Positions 1-6,222 of a stretch of DNA of 6,222 nucleotides are shown one piece after another. The notes below the pieces were generated by a model, which made no database searches, was not told the DNA's origin, and worked only from the letters and a program-made list of their open reading frames with translations. The stretch's first letter is position 1. Each line of letters opens with the position of its first letter. This DNA is from Flammeovirgaceae bacterium UBA4659 (GTDB lineage Bacteria; Bacteroidota; Bacteroidia; Cytophagales; Cyclobacteriaceae), in assembly GCA_002405445.1 (NCBI GenBank), contig DHLV01000214.1:2388-8609 (forward strand). Direction: 5' to 3'. The position numbers were made by a program, and so were the translations under genes.

Positions 1-689
1 ATGGCCGCAGCACTGGCATTGCGCACAATGCAGGGTACCTCCACCAGCCCCGCCACAGGATCGCACACCAGCCCCAACATACATTGAATGGTGATGGCAA
101 CGCCATTAAAGATCTGATCTGTCGTTCCGCCCAAACAATACACGATGGCACCAGCACCCATGGCCGCAGCCGTACCCGTCTCGGCCTGACAGCCCCCGAC
201 TGCACCGGCAATTGATGCCTTTTGTTCGATGATGAGAGCAATGCCTGCTGCCAACAACATCGCGTCCAGTATCTTTTCATCATCAATACCGTGAATTTCC
301 TGCACAGTATACAAAACGCCCGGCATGATGCCACTAGCGCCTGCCGTAGGTGCAGCCACCACGCGCCCCATACAGGAGTTAACCTCTTTTGCTGCCAGCG
401 CCCGTGAAATCAGATTTTGGAAATCCTTTGATAAAACAGCTTTTGGATAACGATAGACTTTTTTGGCTCCGTTGTTCACCATGCCCGAACGTGAAGTCAT
501 GTCTTCCTCCAGCCCGGTGCGCACGGCATCTTTCATCACACTCCACGCCTTCGCCAACCCTTTTCGTATCTCTTCGCGGCTACGGCCTTTTTGTTCTCCT
601 TCATACTCCACCACCGCATCTGTCAGCGACATGTTTTTGTGCTGGCAGTACTTTTTCCACTCATCAAACGATTCAAACAGTAACGCCAT
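1..689 (-). CDS. sdaA: L-serine dehydratase, iron-sulfur-dependent, alpha chain (partial, 3' end beyond the window)
   Basis: Converts L-serine to pyruvate and ammonia in the cytoplasm using a [4Fe-4S] cluster, feeding amino-acid carbon into central metabolism. The minus-strand frame is open from ATG 687-689 to the left edge, giving 229 residues. Family motifs visible: VVAAPTAGASGIMPG (about 110-124), GGCQAETGTAAAM (165-177) and GLVCDPVAGLVEVPC (206-220). Cys167, Cys209 and Cys220 match the three cluster cysteines of the family. The usual alpha chain is about 290-300 residues, so roughly 70 C-terminal residues lie outside. The protein begins directly with alpha-chain sequence and has no fused beta domain, so a separate beta-chain gene would be expected elsewhere; this is inference. 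The gene is divergent from the peptidase gene, 102 bp away. No Shine-Dalgarno sequence precedes the start, as is common in Bacteroidota. Identification is firm. Confidence 0.95.
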   Translation of the reverse strand, partial: MALLFESFDEWKKYCQHKNMSLTDAVVEYEGEQKGRSREEIRKGLAKAWSVMKDAVRTGLEEDMTSRSGMVNNGAKKVYRYPKAVLSKDFQNLISRALAAKEVNSCMGRVVAAPTAGASGIMPGVLYTVQEIHGIDDEKILDAMLLAAGIALIIEQKASIAGAVGGCQAETGTAAAMGAGAIVYCLGGTTDQIFNGVAITIQCMLGLVCDPVAGLVEVPCIVRNASAAA

Positions 690-791
690 ATTGATTCAAA
701 TTTGTGAACGAAGTTACAAATAATACCGCACCGCACGTTGTTCTTGGGCTTTCCAGACCGATTCTTTACTTTTCAGTTCAAAATTGACGTT
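690..791. promoter_or_regulatory. Divergent intergenic promoter region between serine dehydratase and M28 peptidase
   Basis: This 102 bp gap must hold the promoters of both divergent genes. For the minus-strand gene the only candidate is a near-match -7 box, TAACTTCG, about 20 bases upstream of the ATG, with no convincing -33 element. The better candidate faces the peptidase gene and is listed separately. No operator-like inverted repeat was found. Confidence 0.5.
744..774 (+). promoter_or_regulatory. Candidate Bacteroidota-type promoter for the M28 peptidase
   Basis: TTG at 744-746 could be the -33 element. TACTTTTC at 767-774 matches the TAnnTTTG -7 consensus except at its last base, with 20 bp between the two. 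Transcription would start near 779-782, leaving a leader of about 10-13 bases before ATG 792. That would put the TTG at 738, an alternative upstream start, outside the transcript. This rests on motif matching only. Confidence 0.35.
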
Positions 792-2168
792 ATGAAACCA
801 CTACTGGCTGTTACACTGTTCGTTTGTCTTTCTACTGTTGGTTATTCGCAAACCACCGACAAAGATTTGATCAAAGGGATATTCGATGCCGCCCTGAAAG
901 AGGGGAAATCTTACCAAATGCTACACAGCCTTTGCACCAAAGTGGGTCATCGGCTGTCAGGCTCGCCAGGTGCAGCAGCAGCGGTGGAGTGGGGCAGGCA
1001 TACGATGGATGACTTCGGGTTTGACTCTGTATGGCTGCAGCCGGTGATGGTGCCGCACTGGGTACGCGGTCAGGCTGAAGTCGGCCGTGTCGTCAATTCA
1101 AAAAAAATCGGGAGTAAGGATCTGACCATTTTGGCACTGGGTGGCTCCATTGGCACAGGGCCAGCGGGCATATCGGCCGGCATCATTGAAGTAAAGAGCT
1201 TTGATGAGTTGAAACAATACGGGGAGAAAAATGTGCAGGGCAAAATCGTGTTCTTCAACCGACCGATGGATCCGACCAAAATCAATACGTTTGCTGCGTA
1301 CGGTGGCGCTGTAGAGCAGCGGGCAAATGGTGCAAGTGAGGCTGCTAAACTGGGCGCAGTTGCAGTAATGGTGCGTTCGATGGGTTGGACCAACGAAACC
1401 TACGCGCACACGGGTGGTGTGAGGTATGCCCCCATGGTGCGGCAAATACCGGCCGTGGCCATCAGCACACAACATGCAGACCTGCTGAGCAAGCTTTTGA
1501 AAGACGACCGGGACATACAGTTTTATCTTGAAACACATTGCGAAATGCTGGAAGACGCGCCTTCATTTAACGTGATTGGCCAAATCAAAGGAAGTGAATA
1601 CAAAGATGAAATCATTGTAATCGGTGGCCACCTGGATAGCTGGGATGTAGGCCAAGGCGCACATGACGATGGCGCTGGGTGTGTGCAAGCCATTGAGGTG
1701 TTGCGCTTATTCAAAATGATGGGTTACAAACCCAAGCGAACCATCCGTGCGGTGTTGTACATGAATGAAGAAAATGGTTTGCGCGGAGGTCAGAAATATG
1801 CAGAAATCGCTAAAGCAAAAAGAGAAAACCACATTGCTGCCATTGAATCTGACAGAGGCGGTTTTGCACCCCGGGGTTTTACCATGAGTGGCTCAGATGC
1901 CGCAAAAGCAAAACTCAAAAACTGGAAAGCACTGCTTGAGCCTTACGACTTGTGGGATTTTTCACAAGAAGGAGGTGGTGCAGACATTGGCCCGCTGGCA
2001 CCGCAGGGCACAATGCTCATTGGCTATTTGCCCGACTCGCAGCGCTACTTCAGTTACCACCATACTCAAGAAGACACGTTCGATAAAGTTGATAAAAGAG
2101 AATTGGAACTGGGGTCGGCATCAATGGCCGCATTGGTATTTTTGCTGGACCGGTATGGGTTGAAATGA
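792..2168 (+). CDS. Secreted M28 family zinc metallopeptidase, carboxypeptidase Q-like
   Basis: Predicted exported di-zinc exopeptidase of 458 residues that trims peptides outside the cytoplasm. ATG 792 is chosen because it starts a clean signal peptide (residues 1-20, MKPLLAVTLFVCLSTVGYSQ); a frame from TTG 738 would add 18 residues in front of it. Residues about 125-250 form the insert where M28 relatives carry a PA domain. Catalytic region: GGHLDSWDVGQG with His280 and Asp282, AHDDGAG with the bridging Asp292, MNEENG with Glu326 (general base) and Glu327 (ligand), ESDRGG with Asp354, and YHHTQEDT with His424 as the last ligand. The full zinc-site set is present, so it should be active. GGHLDSWDVGQGA, the ESD motif and HHxxxDT closely resemble animal carboxypeptidase Q (plasma glutamate carboxypeptidase), compared from memory. 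The substrate is not known. It converges with the gene at 2170-2625. Confidence 0.93.
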   Translation: MKPLLAVTLFVCLSTVGYSQTTDKDLIKGIFDAALKEGKSYQMLHSLCTKVGHRLSGSPGAAAAVEWGRHTMDDFGFDSVWLQPVMVPHWVRGQAEVGRVVNSKKIGSKDLTILALGGSIGTGPAGISAGIIEVKSFDELKQYGEKNVQGKIVFFNRPMDPTKINTFAAYGGAVEQRANGASEAAKLGAVAVMVRSMGWTNETYAHTGGVRYAPMVRQIPAVAISTQHADLLSKLLKDDRDIQFYLETHCEMLEDAPSFNVIGQIKGSEYKDEIIVIGGHLDSWDVGQGAHDDGAGCVQAIEVLRLFKMMGYKPKRTIRAVLYMNEENGLRGGQKYAEIAKAKRENHIAAIESDRGGFAPRGFTMSGSDAAKAKLKNWKALLEPYDLWDFSQEGGGADIGPLAPQGTMLIGYLPDSQRYFSYHHTQEDTFDKVDKRELELGSASMAALVFLLDRYGLK

Positions 2169-2169
2169 T

Positions 2170-2625
2170 TTAAAACTCAACCGTCCCTAAAAACTCAGCC
2201 TCTTCCAATATATAAACCATCTTGCCCGAATCTTGGTCATTCAACACAAGTTTGCCTCTTAACTCGACAGGTTTATCGGTATAGTTAACGGGGTTTTTCA
2301 GAAATACCTCAATCACCGTCTCGGGGCCACCGACTCCACAAAAGAAACATGCGTTGAGCGGAAGCGATGACAAAATAAAATGGTTTCCTTTCATTCCGTT
2401 TTCGAATGGAACCATATACCCCGGCAGTACAATCGTTTTGTTGGCAAAGCCCCTTACCTCTTTGGTGAAGATGGGTTTTTCATAGTCACCACTTTTTTGA
2501 TAGGTAATGTTGTACAGTTTCGGCCAGATGGCAGAGGGCAATCCCTTGTAGATCACTTGTTGCTGACCCCTCGCGCCAATTGCTGTTGTGCACAACAAGA
2601 AAACAACCGTGGCTTTTAATTGCAT
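2170..2625 (-). CDS. Small exported protein with a CFFC motif (DUF3299-like, function unknown)
   Basis: A 151-residue protein with a signal peptide (about 1-20, ending near GARG/QQQ), so periplasmic or surface exposed. Residues 60-75 (FANKTIVLPGYMVPFENG) and 86-105 (SSLPLNACFFCGVGGPETVI) form the conserved-looking core, with Cys93 and Cys96 in a CxxC that could bind metal or form a redox disulfide. The tail (KPVELRGKLVLND, then YILEEAEFLGTVEF) reads as a small beta-rich, OB-like domain. The layout recalls DUF3299-type proteins of Bacteroidota and Proteobacteria; that assignment is from memory and unverified. No enzyme function can be assigned. The start at ATG 2623-2625 is forced, since the next in-frame Met is residue 71. 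It lies downstream of the T9SS gene on the same strand. A -7 box four bases upstream of the ATG suggests its own, nearly leaderless transcript. Confidence 0.85.
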   Translation of the reverse strand: MQLKATVVFLLCTTAIGARGQQQVIYKGLPSAIWPKLYNITYQKSGDYEKPIFTKEVRGFANKTIVLPGYMVPFENGMKGNHFILSSLPLNACFFCGVGGPETVIEVFLKNPVNYTDKPVELRGKLVLNDQDSGKMVYILEEAEFLGTVEF

Positions 2626-2629
2626 GACG

Positions 2630-2637
2630 CAAAGTTA
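2630..2637 (-). promoter_or_regulatory. TAnnTTTG -7 box immediately upstream of the CFFC protein gene
   Basis: The minus strand reads TAACTTTG, an exact match to the Bacteroidota -7 consensus TAnnTTTG, and only four bases (CGTC) separate it from the ATG. Transcription would start at or within a few bases of the start codon, implying a leaderless mRNA. No TTG lies at the expected -33 spacing; the TTTG copies upstream are only about 12 bp away. Eight-base matches occur by chance, so this is a candidate only. Confidence 0.4.
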
Positions 2638-2676
2638 AAACCTTTCAAACAAAATGGCCTGGCCTTTGGTGCTGGT

Positions 2677-2700
2677 GGGGTGTGTAAACGGTCACACCCC
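2677..2700 (-). terminator. GC-rich hairpin just after the T9SS protein gene, possible terminator
   Basis: GGGGTGTG (2677-2684) and CACACCCC (2693-2700) form a perfect 8-bp stem with an 8-base loop, starting 12 bases past the stop codon of the upstream gene. On the minus strand no long T run follows directly; the nearest is CATTTTGTTTG about 20 bases further on. It may be a weak or Rho-assisted terminator, or an mRNA 3'-end stabiliser. Confidence 0.45.
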
Positions 2701-2712
2701 TCCGTGGCGAGG

Positions 2713-5700
2713 TTAATGAACCACTAACATCTTGTTGAAAATGCCATTTTTTGTATGGATCCTCATAATCAGCAAACCCTGAGGTGTTTTGCTGAGGTGA
2801 ATGGACAACACGCCATCACTTTGGTATTGCGTAAAACCCGCAGGTACTCCATTTGCATGAAAAATTTGAATTTGTTCAATTTCCCCCGGGGCAACGCCAC
2901 CGACTACGATGAGTTGCTGTGTGATTGGATTGGGGTAAATATCAATGTGATCTGGCTGTCGCTCGATTGAAGTGACGTTGTTCCAAAGGTTTTGCAGCTT
3001 TTGTATTTCAACAGGCGAAAGGGCTTTTCGGTATACCCTCACCTCATCAACTGTTCCGGCAAAGGAATACCGGGTGGTGCCTTCATCCTTACGACCAACG
3101 GTAAGTGACTTATTTGTGGTATTGATGTTGCCTGCGTGTTTGATGAAATGATCGAGTTGCCCATCCAAATACAGTTCCATCGAATAACCGGAATAGACAA
3201 CTGTGGCATGATAAAACTTGTTTGTAATGATAGGTTGAGAACTGTCGATATCTTTGATGCCGTCTGATGTCTTGACAGTCCACCGCAACCTCATGGCAGG
3301 CGTAATGGATGCTTTCCATCTTTCCTCCCAGCTTCCATGAGAAATGATAAATGCCTCTTCCGGCACCTGCGTTACATTGAACCAGAATGAAACAGTAATT
3401 TTGTCCTGAAAATTCAAATCGGCACTGTTCGCGCAGTTGATGATGTCACTGCCGCTTCGAAATAGATACGCCTTTCCAAATTCGCCCCTTGCATCGTAGG
3501 ATTGTTCCACACCGAAACTGCTGGCATCATATCGGTTTCCGCTGTAGTCTTTTGTATCACCATCAAAAGGATAGTAAACCATCGGCTGGCTTAAGTCAGT
3601 ATCTGTGGTTTTCACCAAAATGATTTTTTTTCCTGTCACCGTCAGTTTGTCTGTATCGGTAACGGTGCATGACGCCTCGAAAACACCTTCAGTTGCCGGC
3701 ATTTGCCATGTCATTGCTTTACCTGTTTTGCTCAAAATCGTACCTGCGCTTACTGTCCATTCATAGGATAATTTATCAGCACTGTCCCTTTGGTCAACCG
3801 CATCGCATGTCAATATTGCTCTACTTCCGGTTAGATACCAACCGGAATCAGAGGATATGGCTTTGATTTCCGGTGGTGCGGGGATATATTCAACCACATC
3901 AAACATGATGCTGTCATACAACTTTACGCTGCCGGTTTGTACCTCAACCCCTACCACATTTTTACCTGACACCGCAGGTGCAGTCCAAGTAAAGGCCGGA
4001 GATGAATTTGTGGCAATTAAATTTTTGTTCAGGTACCAATTGTATGTTGGTGTTTGTGAGATATTTTCTGTGGTGAGGTAGATAGGTACATTTTGATGAT
4101 AGCTTACTACCGCCTCTTTTGCAGTCAATGCCTTTATTCTTGGCAACGCATTAAAGCGATACCCAAAACGGTAGTCCATGATTTTATCGCTTGCCAATAG
4201 TCTCCCATTTTGTTCAAATGATGGCGCACCGCTTGGTTTGCACACTAGAATTAATGCTTCGTGGGGTTTGATGGCCACTTGTATCGTTCCCCCGACAGAT
4301 GTCAATACTATTTGTTCGTTCAGCGCATCGTAAACATCAAACGATCCTTGCGGGATATCAAAAGTTACCTGCTGGATGGTGGCATAAGGATTATACAACG
4401 CAAAGGAAGGAAAATGATCTTTTGAAAAGAAATCAGTTTTGTTGAGATCGAGTTTTAATATACCCTCAACATTGGTAGTATCAATAATTGCAGCGAGATA
4501 GCCTACGCTGGACGAGCTATAGAGGCTGAGGTTGGTTGCTGCCCAACCGTTTCTCTTCGCATCGCCCGTTCCATACAAGGGAATGTTATTGCCTGGATTT
4601 CTTTCTCTCAACGCTTCATAGCCAATCACAGATTTGGGATCATGTGCAGAACTCCAAATGTGATCATCCTGGCTGCCCGAAGGGAGGAAACGGGGGTAAA
4701 AAAAACGACTTGCATTGGCCACGTTAAGAATCCATTTGGCAATACTTCGAGCAAAGCGCTTATCATATTTCATCAATGGTACCAGTGCAGCTGCTTGCTG
4801 AAAGCCATTCATCATAAACGCATAGTCGTTTCCGGCATCATTGGCTTCTCCAATCAGGCCATGTACATCAGCGCCTGCCCACCGGCCCGCAACTGAGCCC
4901 CACCCGCGTAACGAGCCGCGTTCAAAAGTCCAGTTCAGCATCTTTTCAATATCATACGAAGCGCCTAATTCCGCGTTCATCTTCGCGGCTATCAAAACGC
5001 CATAGGGTAGTTGCAATTCATAAGACGGATTACTTGTTTGTGCGTTGAGAAATTCCAGACACATTTGAGCTCCGTGCAAATATTTTCTTTCGTTGGTTAC
5101 TTTGTACGCATGGTACAAAAGCCAACCAATACTTCCTGCTGCTTCAGGCTGCTTCACTCCACCGGAACTACCAGTCATTGAAGCGAGCCGCCACCCGCGA
5201 TAACTCATTTGAGGCGCAGACCATGGAGTGGTGTTGCCACCCATCGCATGAACTGCAGCTAACCATTGATCAGCAACTGACTTGAATTGCGTTTGAAAGT
5301 CAGTTTGATCAGGATACAGTGCGTATAGTTGGTAAAAAAATATATTTGGCATCACATCATACCACCAGTCGCCTCCACTCTGAGTTGAGTATCCATTGAG
5401 GTACACATTCTCTCCATTCTTTTTGTTGAAGAAGTCTTTGGTTTTGGCGACCCAGTTAGTGCCGTTTTGAATTGATTTATTGATGTTCATCAGCGAAGCA
5501 CCGACAATCGCTGGCATGATATTGACAGCCTCTGCCTGGCCACTACTATTGGAGCCAACATAAGACTGCATCAATATGGGAGAAACATCCTGATAGTTGA
5601 TACCAACGGGTTTGATTGTTAACAGCGGCAAATGAGGTCCCACTGCTGAATTTGAAAAGATAAACTGATCATACCTAACAGCAACCTCTTTCCAGTTGCG

Positions 5701-5859
5701 CATCCGGTAAGGGAATGGTTTGTGGGGCATCTGATTGATACGCGCAATATCAATCTGCCCGGGTTGACCAAAACCGCTCAAAGTCAAAAAAAGTAAAATG
5801 AACAAAAACCAAACGCGGCTATCGATCCGTGGATAATCAAAAGCGTTAGGTAGTGTCAT
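2713..5859 (-). CDS. T9SS-secreted modular protein: glycosidase-like N-terminal region, Ig/PKD-like modules, LamG, Por sorting domain
   Basis: A 1048-residue extracellular protein, probably acting on or binding polysaccharide. ATG 5857-5859 is preferred over an in-frame TTG at 5892, because the TTG overlaps a candidate -7 box and the ATG leads into a signal peptide (1-32, hydrophobic VWFLFILLFLTL). Residues about 40-545 are helical and rich in Trp, Gly and Asn, with segments GGDWWYDVMPNIFFYQLYAL (163-181), KQPEAAGSIGWLLYHAY (236-252) and GADVHGLIGEANDAGNDYAF (329-348). The helix spacing resembles alpha-toroid glycosidases, but I recognise no family and name no catalytic residues. About 570-655 and 660-750 look like Ig/PKD modules (YNWYL, TWTAP; YEWTVSAG, TWQMPATEG). 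LamG spans 757-958 (VYYPFDGDTKDYSGN; FAGTVDEVRVYRKALSPVEI). The T9SS type A sorting domain is 970-1048 (IDIYPNPITQQLIV ... GLLIMRI ... KMLVVH). A LamG-gene remnant lies upstream beyond a terminator. Confidence 0.9.
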   Translation of the reverse strand: MTLPNAFDYPRIDSRVWFLFILLFLTLSGFGQPGQIDIARINQMPHKPFPYRMRNWKEVAVRYDQFIFSNSAVGPHLPLLTIKPVGINYQDVSPILMQSYVGSNSSGQAEAVNIMPAIVGASLMNINKSIQNGTNWVAKTKDFFNKKNGENVYLNGYSTQSGGDWWYDVMPNIFFYQLYALYPDQTDFQTQFKSVADQWLAAVHAMGGNTTPWSAPQMSYRGWRLASMTGSSGGVKQPEAAGSIGWLLYHAYKVTNERKYLHGAQMCLEFLNAQTSNPSYELQLPYGVLIAAKMNAELGASYDIEKMLNWTFERGSLRGWGSVAGRWAGADVHGLIGEANDAGNDYAFMMNGFQQAAALVPLMKYDKRFARSIAKWILNVANASRFFYPRFLPSGSQDDHIWSSAHDPKSVIGYEALRERNPGNNIPLYGTGDAKRNGWAATNLSLYSSSSVGYLAAIIDTTNVEGILKLDLNKTDFFSKDHFPSFALYNPYATIQQVTFDIPQGSFDVYDALNEQIVLTSVGGTIQVAIKPHEALILVCKPSGAPSFEQNGRLLASDKIMDYRFGYRFNALPRIKALTAKEAVVSYHQNVPIYLTTENISQTPTYNWYLNKNLIATNSSPAFTWTAPAVSGKNVVGVEVQTGSVKLYDSIMFDVVEYIPAPPEIKAISSDSGWYLTGSRAILTCDAVDQRDSADKLSYEWTVSAGTILSKTGKAMTWQMPATEGVFEASCTVTDTDKLTVTGKKIILVKTTDTDLSQPMVYYPFDGDTKDYSGNRYDASSFGVEQSYDARGEFGKAYLFRSGSDIINCANSADLNFQDKITVSFWFNVTQVPEEAFIISHGSWEERWKASITPAMRLRWTVKTSDGIKDIDSSQPIITNKFYHATVVYSGYSMELYLDGQLDHFIKHAGNINTTNKSLTVGRKDEGTTRYSFAGTVDEVRVYRKALSPVEIQKLQNLWNNVTSIERQPDHIDIYPNPITQQLIVVGGVAPGEIEQIQIFHANGVPAGFTQYQSDGVLSIHLSKTPQGLLIMRIHTKNGIFNKMLVVH

Positions 5860-5889
5860 GAATAAACCGCTTCGGTAACTTTGAAATAT

Positions 5890-5917
5890 CAATCTTAAGT
5901 TGAATAGTGGTTGGCAA
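5890..5917 (-). promoter_or_regulatory. Candidate promoter of the T9SS protein gene
   Basis: On the minus strand, TTG (5915-5917) is followed after 17 bases by TAAGATTG (5890-5897), which matches TAnnTTTG at five of its six fixed positions. Transcription would begin about 24 bases before ATG 5859, in the short space after the bidirectional terminator, which is where a promoter is expected. This is motif-based only. Confidence 0.35.
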
Positions 5918-5923
5918 TATAAA

Positions 5924-5950
5924 AAAGGAGCAATGGTACACTGCTCCTTT
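5924..5950. terminator. Bidirectional intrinsic terminator
   Basis: AAAGGAGCA (5924-5932) pairs perfectly with TGCTCCTTT (5942-5950) around a 9-base loop. A T run follows on both strands: CTTTTTT at 5951-5957 on plus, and six Ts at 5921-5926 on minus, three of them shared with the stem. It sits 31 bases after the stop codon of the minus-strand LamG remnant and just before the promoter of the T9SS gene, so its natural job is to end transcription of the LamG gene. This is the best terminator in the window. Confidence 0.8.
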
Positions 5951-5981
5951 CTTTTTTCACTTTAACTGTGTACTAGATTTT

Positions 5982-6119
5982 TTAGTTCGGTTTTTCAAGA
6001 TCGTAGATGCTTGTTACCTGTGCGTCTGTCAGCGCAACTCTGTAGATACGAACTTCATCCAACGTACCGTTCAGATAACCGCCCCAGGCAACGGGTATCT
6101 TCTTATCAACATCATAAGG
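5982..6119 (-). pseudogene. C-terminal remnant of a second LamG-domain protein, cut off by an insertion
   Basis: The minus strand encodes 45 residues ending at TAA 5982-5984: a segment PYDVDKKIPVAWGGYLN, then GTLDEVRIYRVALTDAQVTS and IYDLEKPN. GTLDEVRIYRxAL is the typical last strand of a LamG (concanavalin-like) domain and parallels GTVDEVRVYRKAL in the neighbouring T9SS protein. Reading upstream, homology stops at about 6119 and an in-frame TAG appears at 6126-6128. There the sequence changes to what looks like an insertion-sequence end, so the rest of the gene presumably lies to the right of that element. The protein ends right after LamG with no T9SS sorting domain, so it was exported by another route or anchored differently. 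It has no start codon of its own and is too short to fold. Calling it a disrupted gene depends on the insertion being real. Confidence 0.75.
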
Positions 6120-6167
6120 GCATCTCTAAAAACCCATGCTAAATCTACAATAATCGGTTAACGGTTC

Positions 6168-6175
6168 TATCTTTG
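6168..6175 (+). promoter_or_regulatory. TAnnTTTG -7 box ahead of the putative transposase
   Basis: TATCTTTG is an exact match to the Bacteroidota -7 consensus and lies 17 bases before ATG 6193, giving a leader of roughly 11-13 bases. No TTG is present at normal -33 spacing (6146-6150 reads TACAA). A weak or incomplete promoter is common for insertion sequences, which often rely on outside transcription. Confidence 0.35.
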
Positions 6176-6192
6176 GAAAAAAAGAAAAAGAA

Positions 6193-6222
6193 ATGGGACA
6201 CACAACGCGCGGATTATTTGAT
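6193..6222 (+). CDS. Start of a putative transposase (10 codons visible, truncated by the window edge)
   Basis: ATG 6193 is preceded by a purine-rich stretch (GGAAAAAAAGAAAAAG) that could bind the ribosome. The frame MGHTTRGLFD stays open to the last base. The LFD at residues 8-10 recalls the N-terminus of IS5-type transposases, which often begin with a short leader and then LFDE. Ten residues cannot establish a family; position inside the insertion-like segment is the main argument. Confidence 0.4.
   Translation, partial: MGHTTRGLFD

Larger units (their letters stand above)
6118..6222 (+). mobile_element. Left end of a probable insertion sequence, IS5-like (partial)
   Basis: From about 6118 the LamG coding sequence gives way to GGGCATCTCTAAAAACCC, which has the look of IS5-superfamily terminal repeats (recalled, not searched). 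About 75 bases later a reading frame starts at ATG 6193. The exact boundary is uncertain by a few bases. The right end, the matching inverted repeat and the target duplication lie outside the window, so the assignment stays tentative. Confidence 0.45.

Noticed and set aside
222..723. Plus-strand frames opposite serine dehydratase
   Set aside because: They are antisense shadows of a clearly identified gene; their compositions look random.
738..791. Start of the peptidase at TTG 738 instead of ATG 792
   Set aside because: It would put 18 residues in front of a textbook signal peptide and start upstream of the best promoter candidate.
1070..1714. Minus-strand frames inside the peptidase gene
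   Set aside because: They are shadows of a gene with all its catalytic motifs intact.
2158..2182. Inverted repeat GGTTGA / TCAACC across the two convergent stop codons as a bidirectional terminator
   Set aside because: The stem is only 6 bp with a 13-base loop and has no T run on either side.
5860..5892. Start of the T9SS gene at TTG 5892 instead of ATG 5859
   Set aside because: The TTG overlaps a candidate -7 box, and the ATG already gives a good signal peptide.
5907..6161. Plus-strand reading frame of 84 codons
   Set aside because: It begins at a TTG, runs through the terminator and antisense to the LamG remnant, and has no protein-like features.
1..6222. CRISPR array, tRNA, retron or defence system
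   Set aside because: No spaced direct repeats, tRNA-like folds, reverse transcriptase or nuclease motifs were seen; the genes are metabolic or exported proteins.

Overview
The window looks like part of a Bacteroidota chromosome, probably from a Cytophagales-like gliding or polymer-degrading lineage. The clearest sign is a 1048-residue exported protein ending in a type IX secretion (T9SS, Por) C-terminal sorting domain, a system confined to this phylum. Supporting signs are TAnnTTTG-type -7 promoter boxes, starts without Shine-Dalgarno sequences, and LamG carbohydrate-binding domains. The phylum call is well supported; anything finer is inference.

Layout, left to right. (1) 1-689, minus: the N-terminal three quarters of an iron-sulfur L-serine dehydratase alpha chain, running off the left edge. 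(2) 690-791: a short divergent promoter region. (3) 792-2168, plus: a secreted M28 zinc peptidase resembling carboxypeptidase Q. (4) 2170-2625, minus: a small exported protein with a CFFC motif, converging on the peptidase gene with one base between the stop codons. (5) 2713-5859, minus: a large secreted modular protein made of a signal peptide, an unrecognised helical, glycosidase-like N-terminal region, Ig/PKD-like modules, LamG and the T9SS sorting domain. (6) About 5924-5950: a strong bidirectional intrinsic terminator. (7) 5982-6119, minus: the last 45 codons of a second LamG gene. (8) About 6118-6222, plus: what looks like the left end of an insertion sequence, with the first ten codons of a likely transposase, which cuts off the second LamG gene.

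How the genes relate. Four products are exported: the peptidase, the CFFC protein, the T9SS protein and presumably the interrupted LamG protein. With serine dehydratase, which turns serine into pyruvate and ammonia, they fit an organism feeding on external protein and polysaccharide. There is no clear operon. Genes (4) and (5) share a strand, 87 bp apart, with a hairpin and a -7 box between them. No CRISPR array, tRNA, rRNA or defence system is visible. The least explained items are the N-terminal region of the T9SS protein and the broken LamG gene at the right edge.
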